NCBI GenBank assembly: GCA_964580675.1
Contig: CAZOLI010000036.1
Coordinates: 1-24,961 of the forward strand
DNA from: CAZOLI01 sp964580675
GTDB taxonomy: Bacteria > Planctomycetota > MHYJ01 > CAYXQY01
Direction of reading: 5' to 3'
DNA: 24,961 nucleotides
Shown here: positions 15,830 to 23,649 of the stretch, piece by piece
Position numbering within the stretch: the first letter of the stretch is position 1
How the letters are laid out: the number at the start of each line of letters is the position of its first letter
Position numbers and translations under genes: made by a program
The notes under the pieces: generated by a model
Told to the model about the DNA's origin: nothing
Database searches by the model: none
What the model saw: the letters and a program-made list of their open reading frames with translations, nothing else

Positions 15830-16642
15830 CTACTCCTCAACAATACCTTCCGAAGCGGAAAAAATGGTGGTGCAGTTTGGACACTCCACCCGGCCAAGTT
15901 CATCGGGTCTGCCACGAAACTGATTGGAGCAGATAACGCATTCAAACAGATACTTTGTCTCCGCCTCCTTCATCTCCGCTTCTTTCTTCATCATATCTTC
16001 CGTCATGATCGTCGTGTCCTCCGGATCAATTTCTTCCTTTTCCGGGTCGGGGGGTTCGGGCGGTTCTCCTTCCATGGCGACGCTTTCCTCGACGTCCGGT
16101 TCCTCTTCCTCCTCCACTCGCCGGAGGTCATCGTCACAGTTGGGACAGGACAATTCTCGTTCTCCCCTTGGTGGGGTGGCCACATTGAATTTCTTTCCGC
16201 ACCCCACACACTGCATAACCTGCTTGTTTTGCTCTTCCAGCACCTCGTGAACCTGTTCGGAGGTCAGGTATCCCTCCTCAATCAATAACTGGCCAAGTCT
16301 CATATACCGACCTCCCGATCGAAGTTCGTTCAACTTCTTAATCATCGGATTCAGCTCGTCCCAGTCCATGTATCCCTTTTTCAGTACCAGCTTTCCGAAC
16401 AGGATGTCCTTCTTTTTCTTGTCCGTGAGGTCATCCTTTTTCTCAAGGTTCTTCTTCTGAATCTCCAGGACAGTCTCGAGCTGATCCTCCGTAAGGAAAT
16501 CCTCCCGCCGCATAACCTCCCCGATGGCCAAATCCTCATCCAACTTCTCCTGATAGGCGAGGGCTTCTTTTAATTCCTCCTTTGATATAAACCCTTTTTT
16601 GACGGCAACTTTTCCGAAAAGAATTTCCTCATCCCTTGCCAT
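15830..16642 (-). CDS. Four MshEN/GspE-N-like helical modules plus two zinc ribbons; function unknown
   Basis: I do not recognise a named family for the whole 270-residue protein. Four related modules of about 27 residues are visible at about 7-33, 38-64, 79-105 and 115-141, each of the form (I/L)(L/G)FGxxxxxxGxx(S/T)xxxLxxxLxxQ. This resembles the N-terminal MshEN/GspE-N domain of type II secretion and type IV pilus ATPases, some of which bind c-di-GMP. Two zinc ribbons follow, C145/C148...C166/C169 and C235/C238...C254/C257, joined by a very acidic, Pro-rich linker. There is no ATPase domain or membrane segment. A strong Shine-Dalgarno (GGGAGGAAA, 16660-16652) supports the start. It lies 33 bases after guaA and probably shares its transcript. 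An adaptor or second-messenger receptor is a guess. Confidence 0.8.
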   Translation of the reverse strand: MARDEEILFGKVAVKKGFISKEELKEALAYQEKLDEDLAIGEVMRREDFLTEDQLETVLEIQKKNLEKKDDLTDKKKKDILFGKLVLKKGYMDWDELNPMIKKLNELRSGGRYMRLGQLLIEEGYLTSEQVHEVLEEQNKQVMQCVGCGKKFNVATPPRGERELSCPNCDDDLRRVEEEEEPDVEESVAMEGEPPEPPDPEKEEIDPEDTTIMTEDMMKKEAEMKEAETKYLFECVICSNQFRGRPDELGRVECPNCTTIFSASEGIVEE

Positions 16643-16675
16643 TTAAAAACGTTTCCTCCCGGCAGAATCTATGCG

Positions 16676-18217
16676 CTACTCCCACTCAATTGTGGAAGGT
16701 GGTTTGGTCGAAATGTCGTACACAACTCGGTTCACTCCCTTGACCTCATTAATGACCCGCGAGGAAATGCGATCGAGAACCTCGGGTTCCACACGTCCCC
16801 AATCAGCCGTCATGCCATCCTCACTTTCAACGGCTCGAACGGAAATGGTCTCTTCGTACGTTCGTTCATCTCCCATAACCCCTACCGATCGCACCGGGAG
16901 AAGAACCGCAAAATACTGCCAGAGATCCTTCCACTCCCCCGACGATTCCAGTTCGTTTCTCACAATTTGATCGGCTTCCCGAACAATCTCAAGCCGTTTC
17001 TCCGTTATTTCTCCCGGAATGCGAACGGCAAGTCCCGGCCCGGGAAATGGCTGACGGTGCACGATCTCATCCGGCAACCCAAGTTCACTTCCAATCTCCC
17101 GAACCTCGTCCTTAAAGAGATACCGGAGAGGCTCGATAAGGTCCAGTCCAAGTTCCTCCGGCAGCCCCCCGACATTGTGGTGTGACTTAATGGTTTCGGT
17201 CGGGCCTCCGTGAGCATCCGTGCTTTCAATCAGATCCGGGTAGAGGGTTCCCTGGGCGAGGTATGCCACGTCCTCGATTTTCTCCGCCTCACTGGTGAAC
17301 ACATCTATGAACTCATTTCCAATTTCCTTTCGCTTTTTCTCGGGATCGGTTACGCCCTCAAGCTGAGCGAGAAACTGGTCGGCCGCGTCCACGGTAATCA
17401 GATTCATCCCAAGGTGATCCCGGAAAGCCCGTTCCACCGTCTCGGCTTCGTTCTTTCGCAGAAGCCCATTATTAACGAAGATGCACTGTAGCTGGTCCCC
17501 GATGGCCCGATCCACCAGTCGGGCCGTAACGGAGGAATCCACACCCCCGGAAATGCCACAGATAACCCTGTTTTCACCAACTGTTTCCCGTATCTCTTTT
17601 GTTGTTTCTTCTATGTAATTTCCCGGCGTCCAATCACCACCGCATCCACAGATGTGCGTCAGGAAATTCGAGATGATCTGTTTCCCCTGAGGCGTGTGCG
17701 TGACCTCCGGGTGAAATTGAACACCCCAGAACGGGTATTCCCGATGACGGACTGCCGCGTAAGGGGTATTTTCCGTTCGGGCAAGCACATCAAATGAATC
17801 CGAAACCTGATCCACTCGATCTCCGTGACTCATCCAGACCGTAATCTCATCCGCAAGTGCACGAAAAAGATCGGTGTGATCCAGTATCTCACAGAGGTGT
17901 CCTCCGTATTCGCGCTGTTCGGATGCCGTAACCCGCCCCCCGAGTTTTTCGCAGCCCACCTGCATTCCGTAACAGATGCCGAGAACGGGGTGTTCCCCGT
18001 TGAACACCTCCCGTGCACACTCCGGGGCCTCCTCTCGATACGCGCTGGCGGGACCGCCGGAAAGAATATATCCGGCCACGTCCGATCCCGAAATTCGATT
18101 GTAGGCCGCGTCGCACGGATGAATTTCACAGTACACGTTGTTCTCCCGCACGCGACGGGCAATTAACTGTGTGTACTGCGAACCAAAATCGAGAACAATG
18201 ACCTTTTCCTGTTCCAT
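16676..18217 (-). CDS. guaA: GMP synthase (glutamine-hydrolysing)
   Basis: GuaA converts XMP to GMP using ATP and glutamine. The 513-residue protein is complete. The class I glutamine amidotransferase domain (about 5-190) begins IVLDFGSQYTQLIARRVRE and has the triad C82 (GICYGMQ), H169 and E171 (HPEVTHT). The ATP-pyrophosphatase domain has the P-loop SGGVDSSV (223-230). The dimerisation domain ends with the invariant VVYDISTKPPSTIEWE. Length is typical (about 510-525). The ATG gives the expected start. The gene is followed by the MshEN/zinc protein in probable operon. The 246 bases upstream hold inverted repeats but no riboswitch I can name. Confidence 0.98.
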   Translation of the reverse strand: MEQEKVIVLDFGSQYTQLIARRVRENNVYCEIHPCDAAYNRISGSDVAGYILSGGPASAYREEAPECAREVFNGEHPVLGICYGMQVGCEKLGGRVTASEQREYGGHLCEILDHTDLFRALADEITVWMSHGDRVDQVSDSFDVLARTENTPYAAVRHREYPFWGVQFHPEVTHTPQGKQIISNFLTHICGCGGDWTPGNYIEETTKEIRETVGENRVICGISGGVDSSVTARLVDRAIGDQLQCIFVNNGLLRKNEAETVERAFRDHLGMNLITVDAADQFLAQLEGVTDPEKKRKEIGNEFIDVFTSEAEKIEDVAYLAQGTLYPDLIESTDAHGGPTETIKSHHNVGGLPEELGLDLIEPLRYLFKDEVREIGSELGLPDEIVHRQPFPGPGLAVRIPGEITEKRLEIVREADQIVRNELESSGEWKDLWQYFAVLLPVRSVGVMGDERTYEETISVRAVESEDGMTADWGRVEPEVLDRISSRVINEVKGVNRVVYDISTKPPSTIEWE

Positions 18218-18275
18218 GAACGTTGTTCTTCCATCCGTTTATATACAGATGGTAATCACCGAACGAACTATTAAT

Positions 18276-18382
18276 TTCCACTTCAGCAGGGTGGAACGTT
18301 GCGAAATCTCATTATGCCGAAACCGGAAATGTTTTTCCACTGAGAAGAAATATCCCGGTTACGTGTGTCGTGATCGACCGGG
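18276..18382 (-). other. Inverted repeats in the guaA upstream region
   Basis: Two inverted repeats precede guaA: TTCCAC/GTGGAA (18276-18281 with 18291-18296, nine-base loop) and CCCGGT/ACCGGG (18354-18359 with 18377-18382, 17-base loop). A TATATA about 25 bases before the ATG could be a -10 element but lacks a good -35. The repeats could be leader structure or protein sites; no known purine riboswitch core is recognisable. Confidence 0.3.
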
Positions 18383-18463
18383 AGTGGACATGAATCGGAA
18401 GGGGACTTACGTGATCCGCCCCCCCACCAAAACATCTCCGCAATCTACGTCGTAATAGAACAG

Positions 18464-19012
18464 TTATTCCCCGTTTCGGTATTCTTCTTCCAGTTCTTCA
18501 AGTTCTTTCTGGGCCTCCTTCTTTTCCTCCGGATCCGGCTCGGCTCCCGCCTCCTCCGCCGGCTGGTCGATTCCGAGTTGTCGCCTGAGCCTCCGGAGTT
18601 TCTGTTTTTCCTCTGCCAGTTTCTCCGCGTTTTCTTCCGGATGCTTCTTCAGTTCTTTGATCCGGGAAATTGTTCGCCGGAACTTCTTCCGCAGTTCCTG
18701 TCGTTGCTTGTTCCCGGACGGGCTGTTGCCCGAATTTTCGGAGGACTGAAACATCCGATTCACTTTCTTGTTGGTCCGGAGCATGTTTTCCTGAAGACGT
18801 TTAACGACTTTTTCCAGTTTATTGACACGGTTCTCAAGCCTTCTCACTCGATCCTGCGTCGTCAGGGATTTTTTGCTGTTCTGCCCCGAACGACTTCCGT
18901 CCTTTGATGCCCCGGGAGGTGGCGACGAGCAACCGGTACCCAGAAACAGAACGAAAAACGAAGTCGTTACAAAGACAGAAACAGCAATTATGTGTTGTTG
19001 AGATACCATCAT
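18464..19012 (-). CDS. Putative coiled-coil lipoprotein
   Basis: From the ATG at 19012 the protein has 182 residues. It has a hydrophobic signal sequence ending in the lipobox LGTGC, with the acylated Cys at residue 28. A Ser/Gly linker follows, then two strongly helical charged stretches: RVRRLENRVNKLEKVVKRLQ (a heptad coiled coil, about 57-76) and a Lys/Glu-rich helix (about 102-145). The tail is acidic. It would be anchored in the membrane facing the periplasm and probably oligomerises. An in-frame extension to 19051 would give an unusually long signal peptide, so an internal ATG (19012 or 19009) is preferred. The function is unknown. It precedes guaA by 246 bases and may not share its transcript. 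Confidence 0.72.
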   Translation of the reverse strand: MMVSQQHIIAVSVFVTTSFFVLFLGTGCSSPPPGASKDGSRSGQNSKKSLTTQDRVRRLENRVNKLEKVVKRLQENMLRTNKKVNRMFQSSENSGNSPSGNKQRQELRKKFRRTISRIKELKKHPEENAEKLAEEKQKLRRLRRQLGIDQPAEEAGAEPDPEEKKEAQKELEELEEEYRNGE

Positions 19013-19538
19013 GTTAGCATATTGAAACACAAAACAGGCAGAGTGTTTCACCGCTACGAAAATACACGGGCCGTGCTTACCGTTTCGGACGGGGCCGACA
19101 CCAGAACTGAATATTGTAATTTATACTAATTCCTTGTGTTTGTTTTATCAAATTACATGTTGACCTGAAGAATCGTTTCTGTACTGCCTCCACGTCATAG
19201 GTGTTTAACTGATCGAATATCTATCGAAACCCGTTTGCCTTTATCACGGTTGGGCTCCCGACCGTAAGCATGGTTGCCGAATCAAACGTCCATCCGAAGG
19301 CCGAATTACCGTTTCGATTTCCCCGTTCTTTCGTTACAATGGGGGGCTGCTGAACGAAGTCGTTGCTTAACCTACTTCAGGAAAAATTTTTGTCCTTCCG
19401 ATGAGTATTACGAAAACTCTCCCGGAGTTCAGCAGTTCGGTGCATCCCGTATCATTGCAGGACCAAAAGGGAAATAAAAATGCATCGGGACGGCAACAAA
19501 CCTGTGTTTTTTAATTATGATTATTAGCCGAACCGGTA
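19013..19538. other. Long intergenic region between divergent genes, with a stable hairpin
   Basis: This stretch separates the lipoprotein gene (minus) from the DegT gene (plus). No protein or RNA gene is convincing. A hairpin at 19246-19265 has an eight-pair stem (ACGGTTGG with CCGACCGT, one G-T pair) and loop GCTC, without a T-run on either side. A TACAAT at 19335-19340 and a TATGAT at 19516-19521 are possible plus-strand -10 elements, both with poor -35 matches; the second would put transcription start about 11 bases before the DegT ATG. I found no 6S, SRP or RNase P RNA core. Confidence 0.45.
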
Positions 19539-20672
19539 ATGACCAACAACTCCTCTCACCCGAACGTTCCCATACTGGATCTCACCCAACAGCATCAGAA
19601 TCTGGACGCGGACCTGAAAGAGATCTTTGCGGAACTGATGAAGGACAACGCTTACATACTGGGAGAAGAACTGAACGAATTCGAGAAAGCCTTCGCCGAA
19701 TTTTGTGGCACCGAACACTGTATTGGTGTAAGTTCCGGCACCGAGGCACTCCGACTGGCCCTTTATGCGTGGGGAGTTGGGAAAGGGGATGAAGTAATTA
19801 CCGTCCCGTTTACGTTTGCGGCAACCGTTGAGGCCATTGTCCACACCGGAGCCACGCCCGTGTTCGTTGACATTGAACCGGACACCTACACCATGAATCC
19901 CGAGCAGGTAGAAAACCGGATCAACGAACGAACGGAAGCACTCCTCCCGGTTCACCTCTACGGGCAACCGACCAACATGGACAGAATACGGAGTCTCGCC
20001 ACAGAACATGACCTTCTGCTACTGGAAGACGCCTGCCAGGCACACGGAGCAACGTGGAAGGATCAGCGCGTTGGCGCCCTGGGTGACCTCGGGTGTTTCA
20101 GCTTCTACCCGGGGAAAAACATGGGGGCCCTCGGTGATGCCGGAGCAATTACCACCGCGGTGGATACACTGGCCGACCGAATCCGATCCCTCCGCAACCA
20201 CGGACAGAAAAACGAAAAATACCGCCATTTCACCCCTGGATTTAACAGCCGAATGGACAACATCCAGGCCGCATTCCTCCACGAGAAACTCCCGGAACTG
20301 GAGGACTGGAATCAAAAACGAAATCAGCACGCATCACGATATGACGATCAGCTCGAGGCCGTTGATCAAATAACCACTCCGGATGTCGACGAACGGGCCA
20401 CACATGTGTATCATCAGTACGCCATCCAGACCCCGGAACGAGACCGGTTACAACAATTTCTCTCGAATCGAAATATTCAGACCGGTATCCATTACCCCAG
20501 ACCCCTTCACCTGCAACCGGCCTTCGATCACCTTTCGTACGAAAAAGGAGACTTTCCCGTCTCCGAACGGGTGGGGGATCGGGTACTTACGCTCCCGTGC
20601 TTCCCGGAAATGACGCAAAAACAACAGGATCACGTCATTCAGTCGATTACGCAATACTTCGATTCCACATAG
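19539..20672 (+). CDS. DegT/DnrJ/EryC1-family PLP-dependent aminotransferase
   Basis: Members of this family transaminate keto-sugar nucleotides for cell-surface glycans. The 377-residue protein has the standard layout: IPILDL-type N-terminus (PILDLTQQH), cofactor phosphate loop SSGTEA (65-70), PFTFAATVEAI (90-100), the PLP ring-binding D164 in LLEDACQAHG, and the Schiff-base lysine K193 in SFYPGKNMGALGDAG (188-202). RNHG and GFNSRMDNIQAAFL follow, and a GIHYPRPLHLQPAF C-terminal motif. The exact sugar cannot be told. It is followed seven bases later by a small membrane protein gene, so they probably form an operon. No other sugar-nucleotide genes lie in the window. Confidence 0.95.
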   Translation: MTNNSSHPNVPILDLTQQHQNLDADLKEIFAELMKDNAYILGEELNEFEKAFAEFCGTEHCIGVSSGTEALRLALYAWGVGKGDEVITVPFTFAATVEAIVHTGATPVFVDIEPDTYTMNPEQVENRINERTEALLPVHLYGQPTNMDRIRSLATEHDLLLLEDACQAHGATWKDQRVGALGDLGCFSFYPGKNMGALGDAGAITTAVDTLADRIRSLRNHGQKNEKYRHFTPGFNSRMDNIQAAFLHEKLPELEDWNQKRNQHASRYDDQLEAVDQITTPDVDERATHVYHQYAIQTPERDRLQQFLSNRNIQTGIHYPRPLHLQPAFDHLSYEKGDFPVSERVGDRVLTLPCFPEMTQKQQDHVIQSITQYFDST

Positions 20673-20679
20673 CAAACCC

Positions 20680-21465
20680 ATGACCTCCCTCGCCGACCTG
20701 AAATGGCTTCCGGCCGCCGTGATGATTACGGCAATTTTGGGAGGCATAACCGGTATTGTCACCGTTCTTACCACCCTTCCTCTATATCGCGCCCTGGGCC
20801 CGGCTGTCAGCATCGGCCTTGTTGCTGGACTGATTTACGCAACCGGTATTGTGCTCAGGGTGTCCATCAACGAAGCGACCCGACGCCGTCAACGGGAACA
20901 ATTACTGGAAACCGTAGCGGGCCGTCAGGAAACCGAGGAACTGGACATCACGGATGACGTGGAATCCCGCACTTGCTATTCATACACCGTCACCGTGGAG
21001 GAGGGGGAAGACGAAATGACCATACGAGAAATTCGATACCGGCAGAAACCGGTTCTCGAAGACCACGAAACGGATCGGATTCCGGAATTCGACGCCCTGC
21101 TATTTAGCGTGTCCGGAGTTTCCGAACTTGAAGCGCGTGTTGAACCGGACCCCGAATCGCAGAAGCCCGAAAACCCATCCCTTCTCCTGCGCGAAGGAGG
21201 TCGTCTCTTCAAATCCGGTGAACAGGAGGAGCCGGAACAGGTCCCCTTATCCGGCGAAAAACTAAAAAACGAAGCCAGGAACCTATTCGCACACGCCGAT
21301 CTTGATTTTGCCGAACAAGGCCGTCCGTTTTTCCAGTTGGAACCGGGACACCTGCACTTCGTGGTGCCCTACGACAATCAGTTATACGAGCCGGACCGGG
21401 TTCGGAACATAAAACAGGTTCTCCTCCGGCTGCGAAATTTCCTGGAGGAACAAACAGGTGACTGA
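20680..21465 (+). CDS. Two-TM membrane protein of unknown function
   Basis: I do not recognise this 261-residue protein. Two hydrophobic segments near the N-terminus (about 11-32 and 42-60) form a hairpin, followed by an Arg-rich segment (ATRRRQREQ), so the remaining 190 or so residues are probably cytoplasmic by the positive-inside rule. The soluble part is acidic and mixed alpha/beta (YSYTVTVEEGEDEMTIREIRYRQ; a middle Pro/Glu-rich segment; HLHFVVPYDNQLYEPDRV; a last helix). No catalytic motif is seen. The ATG lies seven bases after the aminotransferase stop, implying shared transcription and perhaps a role in the same surface-glycan process, but that is inference. Confidence 0.7.
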   Translation: MTSLADLKWLPAAVMITAILGGITGIVTVLTTLPLYRALGPAVSIGLVAGLIYATGIVLRVSINEATRRRQREQLLETVAGRQETEELDITDDVESRTCYSYTVTVEEGEDEMTIREIRYRQKPVLEDHETDRIPEFDALLFSVSGVSELEARVEPDPESQKPENPSLLLREGGRLFKSGEQEEPEQVPLSGEKLKNEARNLFAHADLDFAEQGRPFFQLEPGHLHFVVPYDNQLYEPDRVRNIKQVLLRLRNFLEEQTGD

Positions 21466-21492
21466 GAGGAAACCAGTATGTCCACCTGATGT

Positions 21493-22755
21493 TTACTCCA
21501 CAATGCGCTTTGCCCGTTCCCGAACCTCCCGGAGCACTTCCTCTTCTCCCTCGATGTTCCGGTTTTCCATCAGGATGTTTCCATCACAGATCACCGTATC
21601 CACGGCCATACCACCCGAGGCATAAGCCACTACAGACGCCTCGTTGTGAAGGGGCACAAGGGACGGATGATCCGGATCCAGCAGAACAAGATCGGCAAGG
21701 TTTCCTTCCTCCAGGGTGCCCACGTCGAGATGAAAGAAGGAAGCCGGTTCGACCGTGGCCAGCGCAAGTGCTTCTTCTGCTGGAAGTGTGCTAGCGTCCC
21801 CCTGAAGCACCTTCTGTGTTAAGGCGGCCATCTTCACCTCCTCAAACAGATTTAAATTGCTGTTTGAAGCGGGGCCGTCGGTACCCAGCAATACCGGAAC
21901 ACCGGCCTCCCGCAACTCCCGGTACCGAAAATGACATCCTGAGGCCATTTTGTAATTCGGCAGTGGATTGTGAACCACCGCGGCCCCGGACTCACCAATT
22001 CGTTCAATGTCCTGGTCCGAAAGCCATAATCCATGAGCCAGGACCGTGTCTTCATGAAGCACCCCGAGTTCGTCAAGATACGCAATAGGACGACGATTGT
22101 GCTGTTCTTCACATTCCTTTACTTCCTGTTCCGTCTCGGCGGCGTGAATATGTAGCGGCACGTTGTTTTCCTTCGAAAACGTCCCGGCCCACTCCAGACT
22201 CTCCGGAGAAACGGTGTACACGGAATGGGGCCCCACAGTAAACTGAATCCGGTCCGGGTATTGATCAACCTCCCGATAATATTCCTGGTTCCGCTCCTGC
22301 TGTTCCCGGGCCTTCTTCTCCTCGAAATGATCGATGAACACCGCCGAGACCATCGCCCGAAGTCCACTATCCGAAATGGCACGGCAGGCCCCATGGAAGT
22401 GCCAGTACATCTCGTTCAAAAAGGTGGTTCCGGTTCGAATCATCTCCAGACAGGCCAACCGGGTTCCCCAGTAAACGTCATCCTCGGTTAGCTTATCCTC
22501 CGCGGGCCAAATTTTTTGTTCCAGCCACTCCTGAAGAGGAAGATCATCACCATAACCGCGGAAGAGGGTCATCGCCGCATGCGTATGGCTGTTCATTAAG
22601 CCCGGCATGGCCAGACATCTTTCTCCGTCCAGGCGAGTTTCCACATGCTCCCGCCGATCCGGATCAATATCACCAATGGTGTCAATCCGGTTGCCGTCAA
22701 TCAGAATATCCGTTTTCTCACCGTCGTGACGCACGTTTTCAAGGAGAATAGACAT
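21493..22755 (-). CDS. mtaD: 5-methylthioadenosine/S-adenosylhomocysteine deaminase-type amidohydrolase
   Basis: The enzyme belongs to the MtaD/TrzA branch of metal-dependent amidohydrolases, which deaminate methylthioadenosine (MTA) or S-adenosylhomocysteine. From the ATG at 22755 it has 420 residues and shows all metal and catalytic motifs: PGLMNSHTHAAM (HxH at H57/H59), HIHAAET (H204, E207), LAHG (H241) and LLGTDGPASNSN (D293). The family motif usually ending in SNxKLASG reads NPLPNYKMASG here, with Pro in place of Ser. The frame can be extended to a TTG at 22764, but the ATG is preferred. It lies 13 bases downstream of a nucleoside phosphorylase whose active site suits the deaminated product, which supports MTA as substrate. 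The specific substrate is inferred. Confidence 0.9.
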   Translation of the reverse strand: MSILLENVRHDGEKTDILIDGNRIDTIGDIDPDRREHVETRLDGERCLAMPGLMNSHTHAAMTLFRGYGDDLPLQEWLEQKIWPAEDKLTEDDVYWGTRLACLEMIRTGTTFLNEMYWHFHGACRAISDSGLRAMVSAVFIDHFEEKKAREQQERNQEYYREVDQYPDRIQFTVGPHSVYTVSPESLEWAGTFSKENNVPLHIHAAETEQEVKECEEQHNRRPIAYLDELGVLHEDTVLAHGLWLSDQDIERIGESGAAVVHNPLPNYKMASGCHFRYRELREAGVPVLLGTDGPASNSNLNLFEEVKMAALTQKVLQGDASTLPAEEALALATVEPASFFHLDVGTLEEGNLADLVLLDPDHPSLVPLHNEASVVAYASGGMAVDTVICDGNILMENRNIEGEEEVLREVRERAKRIVE

Positions 22756-22768
22756 GATCTGCAATCAA

Positions 22769-23500
22769 CTACGTTAATTCCTCAATGACGGACTCGGAAG
22801 CTCGAACCACATCGGGTTGATGTTTCTCCACCTTTTTCTGAAATTTCTCGTACGTTAGTTCCGTTCCCTGAATACCGTTCACGTAATTATCCGCACAGCA
22901 AAGCGTCGCGTACGGAATGTCTTTCTCCGAACTAAGAACAACTTCCGGTACCGCCGTCATGCCGACGACGTCCGCAAATTGAGCCAGTAACTTGGCTTCG
23001 GCCGGGGTCTCGAACCGGGGCCCGATCGTCTGCGCGTACACCGCGTCTTCGTTCAACTTCGTGCTGCGCTGTTTCAACACCTCCCGTATCTGCACCCGAA
23101 GTGTGCTGTCAAAGGACACGGCTCGGTGTCCTCGATCGTCGCTGTAAAAAGAATGCGTCTGCCATAGATTGATGAAATCCGAGGGGATCACGAACCGGCC
23201 GGGCGGAATGTCATTGGTGAGGGATCCAACGGATTGTACCGAGAAAATCCGGGATACCCCCATCTTGTCCATGGCGAGAATATGAGAATGGTGGTCAATT
23301 TCGTGGGGAGGAGTATAATCCCGGTCTCCGTCTCCATGGTGCCGTTGAATAAACACAAATCCGTCTCCGTGGTACACCGGTACCGGGCCGCGTCCGGTAT
23401 CCACCGTCGAGGGATCCTGTTCCGAAAACATCTCGGCGTCCAGGAGTCCCGTGCCGGCAAGAACGCCAAGTTTTTTATCCTTGTCCTGCTTTTTGGTCAT
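22769..23500 (-). CDS. MTAP/PNP-family nucleoside phosphorylase, probably 5'-methylthioinosine phosphorylase
   Basis: The 243-residue protein belongs to the purine nucleoside/MTA phosphorylase family, cleaving a nucleoside with phosphate. Visible motifs are LGVLAGTGL (11-19), RHHGDGDRDYTPPHEIDH (53-70), SVQSVGSL (87-94), the TIGPRFETPAEAK signature (158-170) and GMTAVPEVVLSSE (180-192). Aligned by eye to human MTA phosphorylase, Asp220 and Asp222, which read the 6-amino group of adenine, become N205 and V207 in ADNYVNG. Asn at this place is typical of 6-oxopurine-specific enzymes such as mammalian PNP (Asn243), so inosine-type substrates are expected. Together with the deaminase gene 13 bases downstream, methylthioinosine is the most likely substrate (inference). 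A TGTTATATT extended -10 lies eight bases before the ATG. Confidence 0.88.
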   Translation of the reverse strand: MTKKQDKDKKLGVLAGTGLLDAEMFSEQDPSTVDTGRGPVPVYHGDGFVFIQRHHGDGDRDYTPPHEIDHHSHILAMDKMGVSRIFSVQSVGSLTNDIPPGRFVIPSDFINLWQTHSFYSDDRGHRAVSFDSTLRVQIREVLKQRSTKLNEDAVYAQTIGPRFETPAEAKLLAQFADVVGMTAVPEVVLSSEKDIPYATLCCADNYVNGIQGTELTYEKFQKKVEKHQPDVVRASESVIEELT

Positions 23501-23508
23501 GGTCGTTC

Positions 23509-23517
23509 AATATAACA
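23509..23517 (-). promoter_or_regulatory. Extended -10 element of the phosphorylase-deaminase operon
   Basis: TGTTATATT on the minus strand is an extended -10 (TGn-TATATT) ending eight bases before the ATG at 23500. No -35 match exists at the usual distance, which an extended -10 can offset. The mRNA leader would be about two bases. Confidence 0.45.
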
Positions 23518-23611
23518 AATATAAAAGAACCACCACCGTATGTTGCCGTGCCAAATTATAATGCCGAAAACGCATTGTTTGCAATTTTCGTGAAGCACCT
23601 GGAATTTCATT

Positions 23612-23640
23612 TTGTGCCCACGTGCGATACGTTATATAAT
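23612..23640 (+). promoter_or_regulatory. Sigma70-like promoter for the HAD gene
   Basis: TTGTGC (-35, 23612-23617), a 17-base spacer and a perfect TATAAT (-10, 23635-23640). Transcription should begin near 23647, just before the ATG at 23650. This promoter lies inside the longest possible reading frame (from 23548) and therefore argues for the shorter start. Confidence 0.65.
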
Positions 23641-23649
23641 GCCAATGAT

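Noticed and set aside
15096..15923. 275-residue open frame on the plus strand
   Set aside because: It runs antisense across the yidC start, a terminator, the Trm112-like gene and the end of the MshEN/zinc gene, all better supported. Its composition is not protein-like.
18218..18463. Purine riboswitch before guaA
   Set aside because: The inverted repeats do not match the purine, PRPP or ppGpp riboswitch cores as far as I can see by eye.
19274..19477. 67-residue frame with TTG start in the intergenic region
   Set aside because: It has no Shine-Dalgarno or recognisable motif, a rare start codon and high Arg/Ser/Pro content typical of chance frames.
23548..23649. 34-residue N-terminal extension of the HAD protein
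   Set aside because: This stretch contains a good -35/-10 promoter, and the HAD fold starts right after the ATG at 23650.
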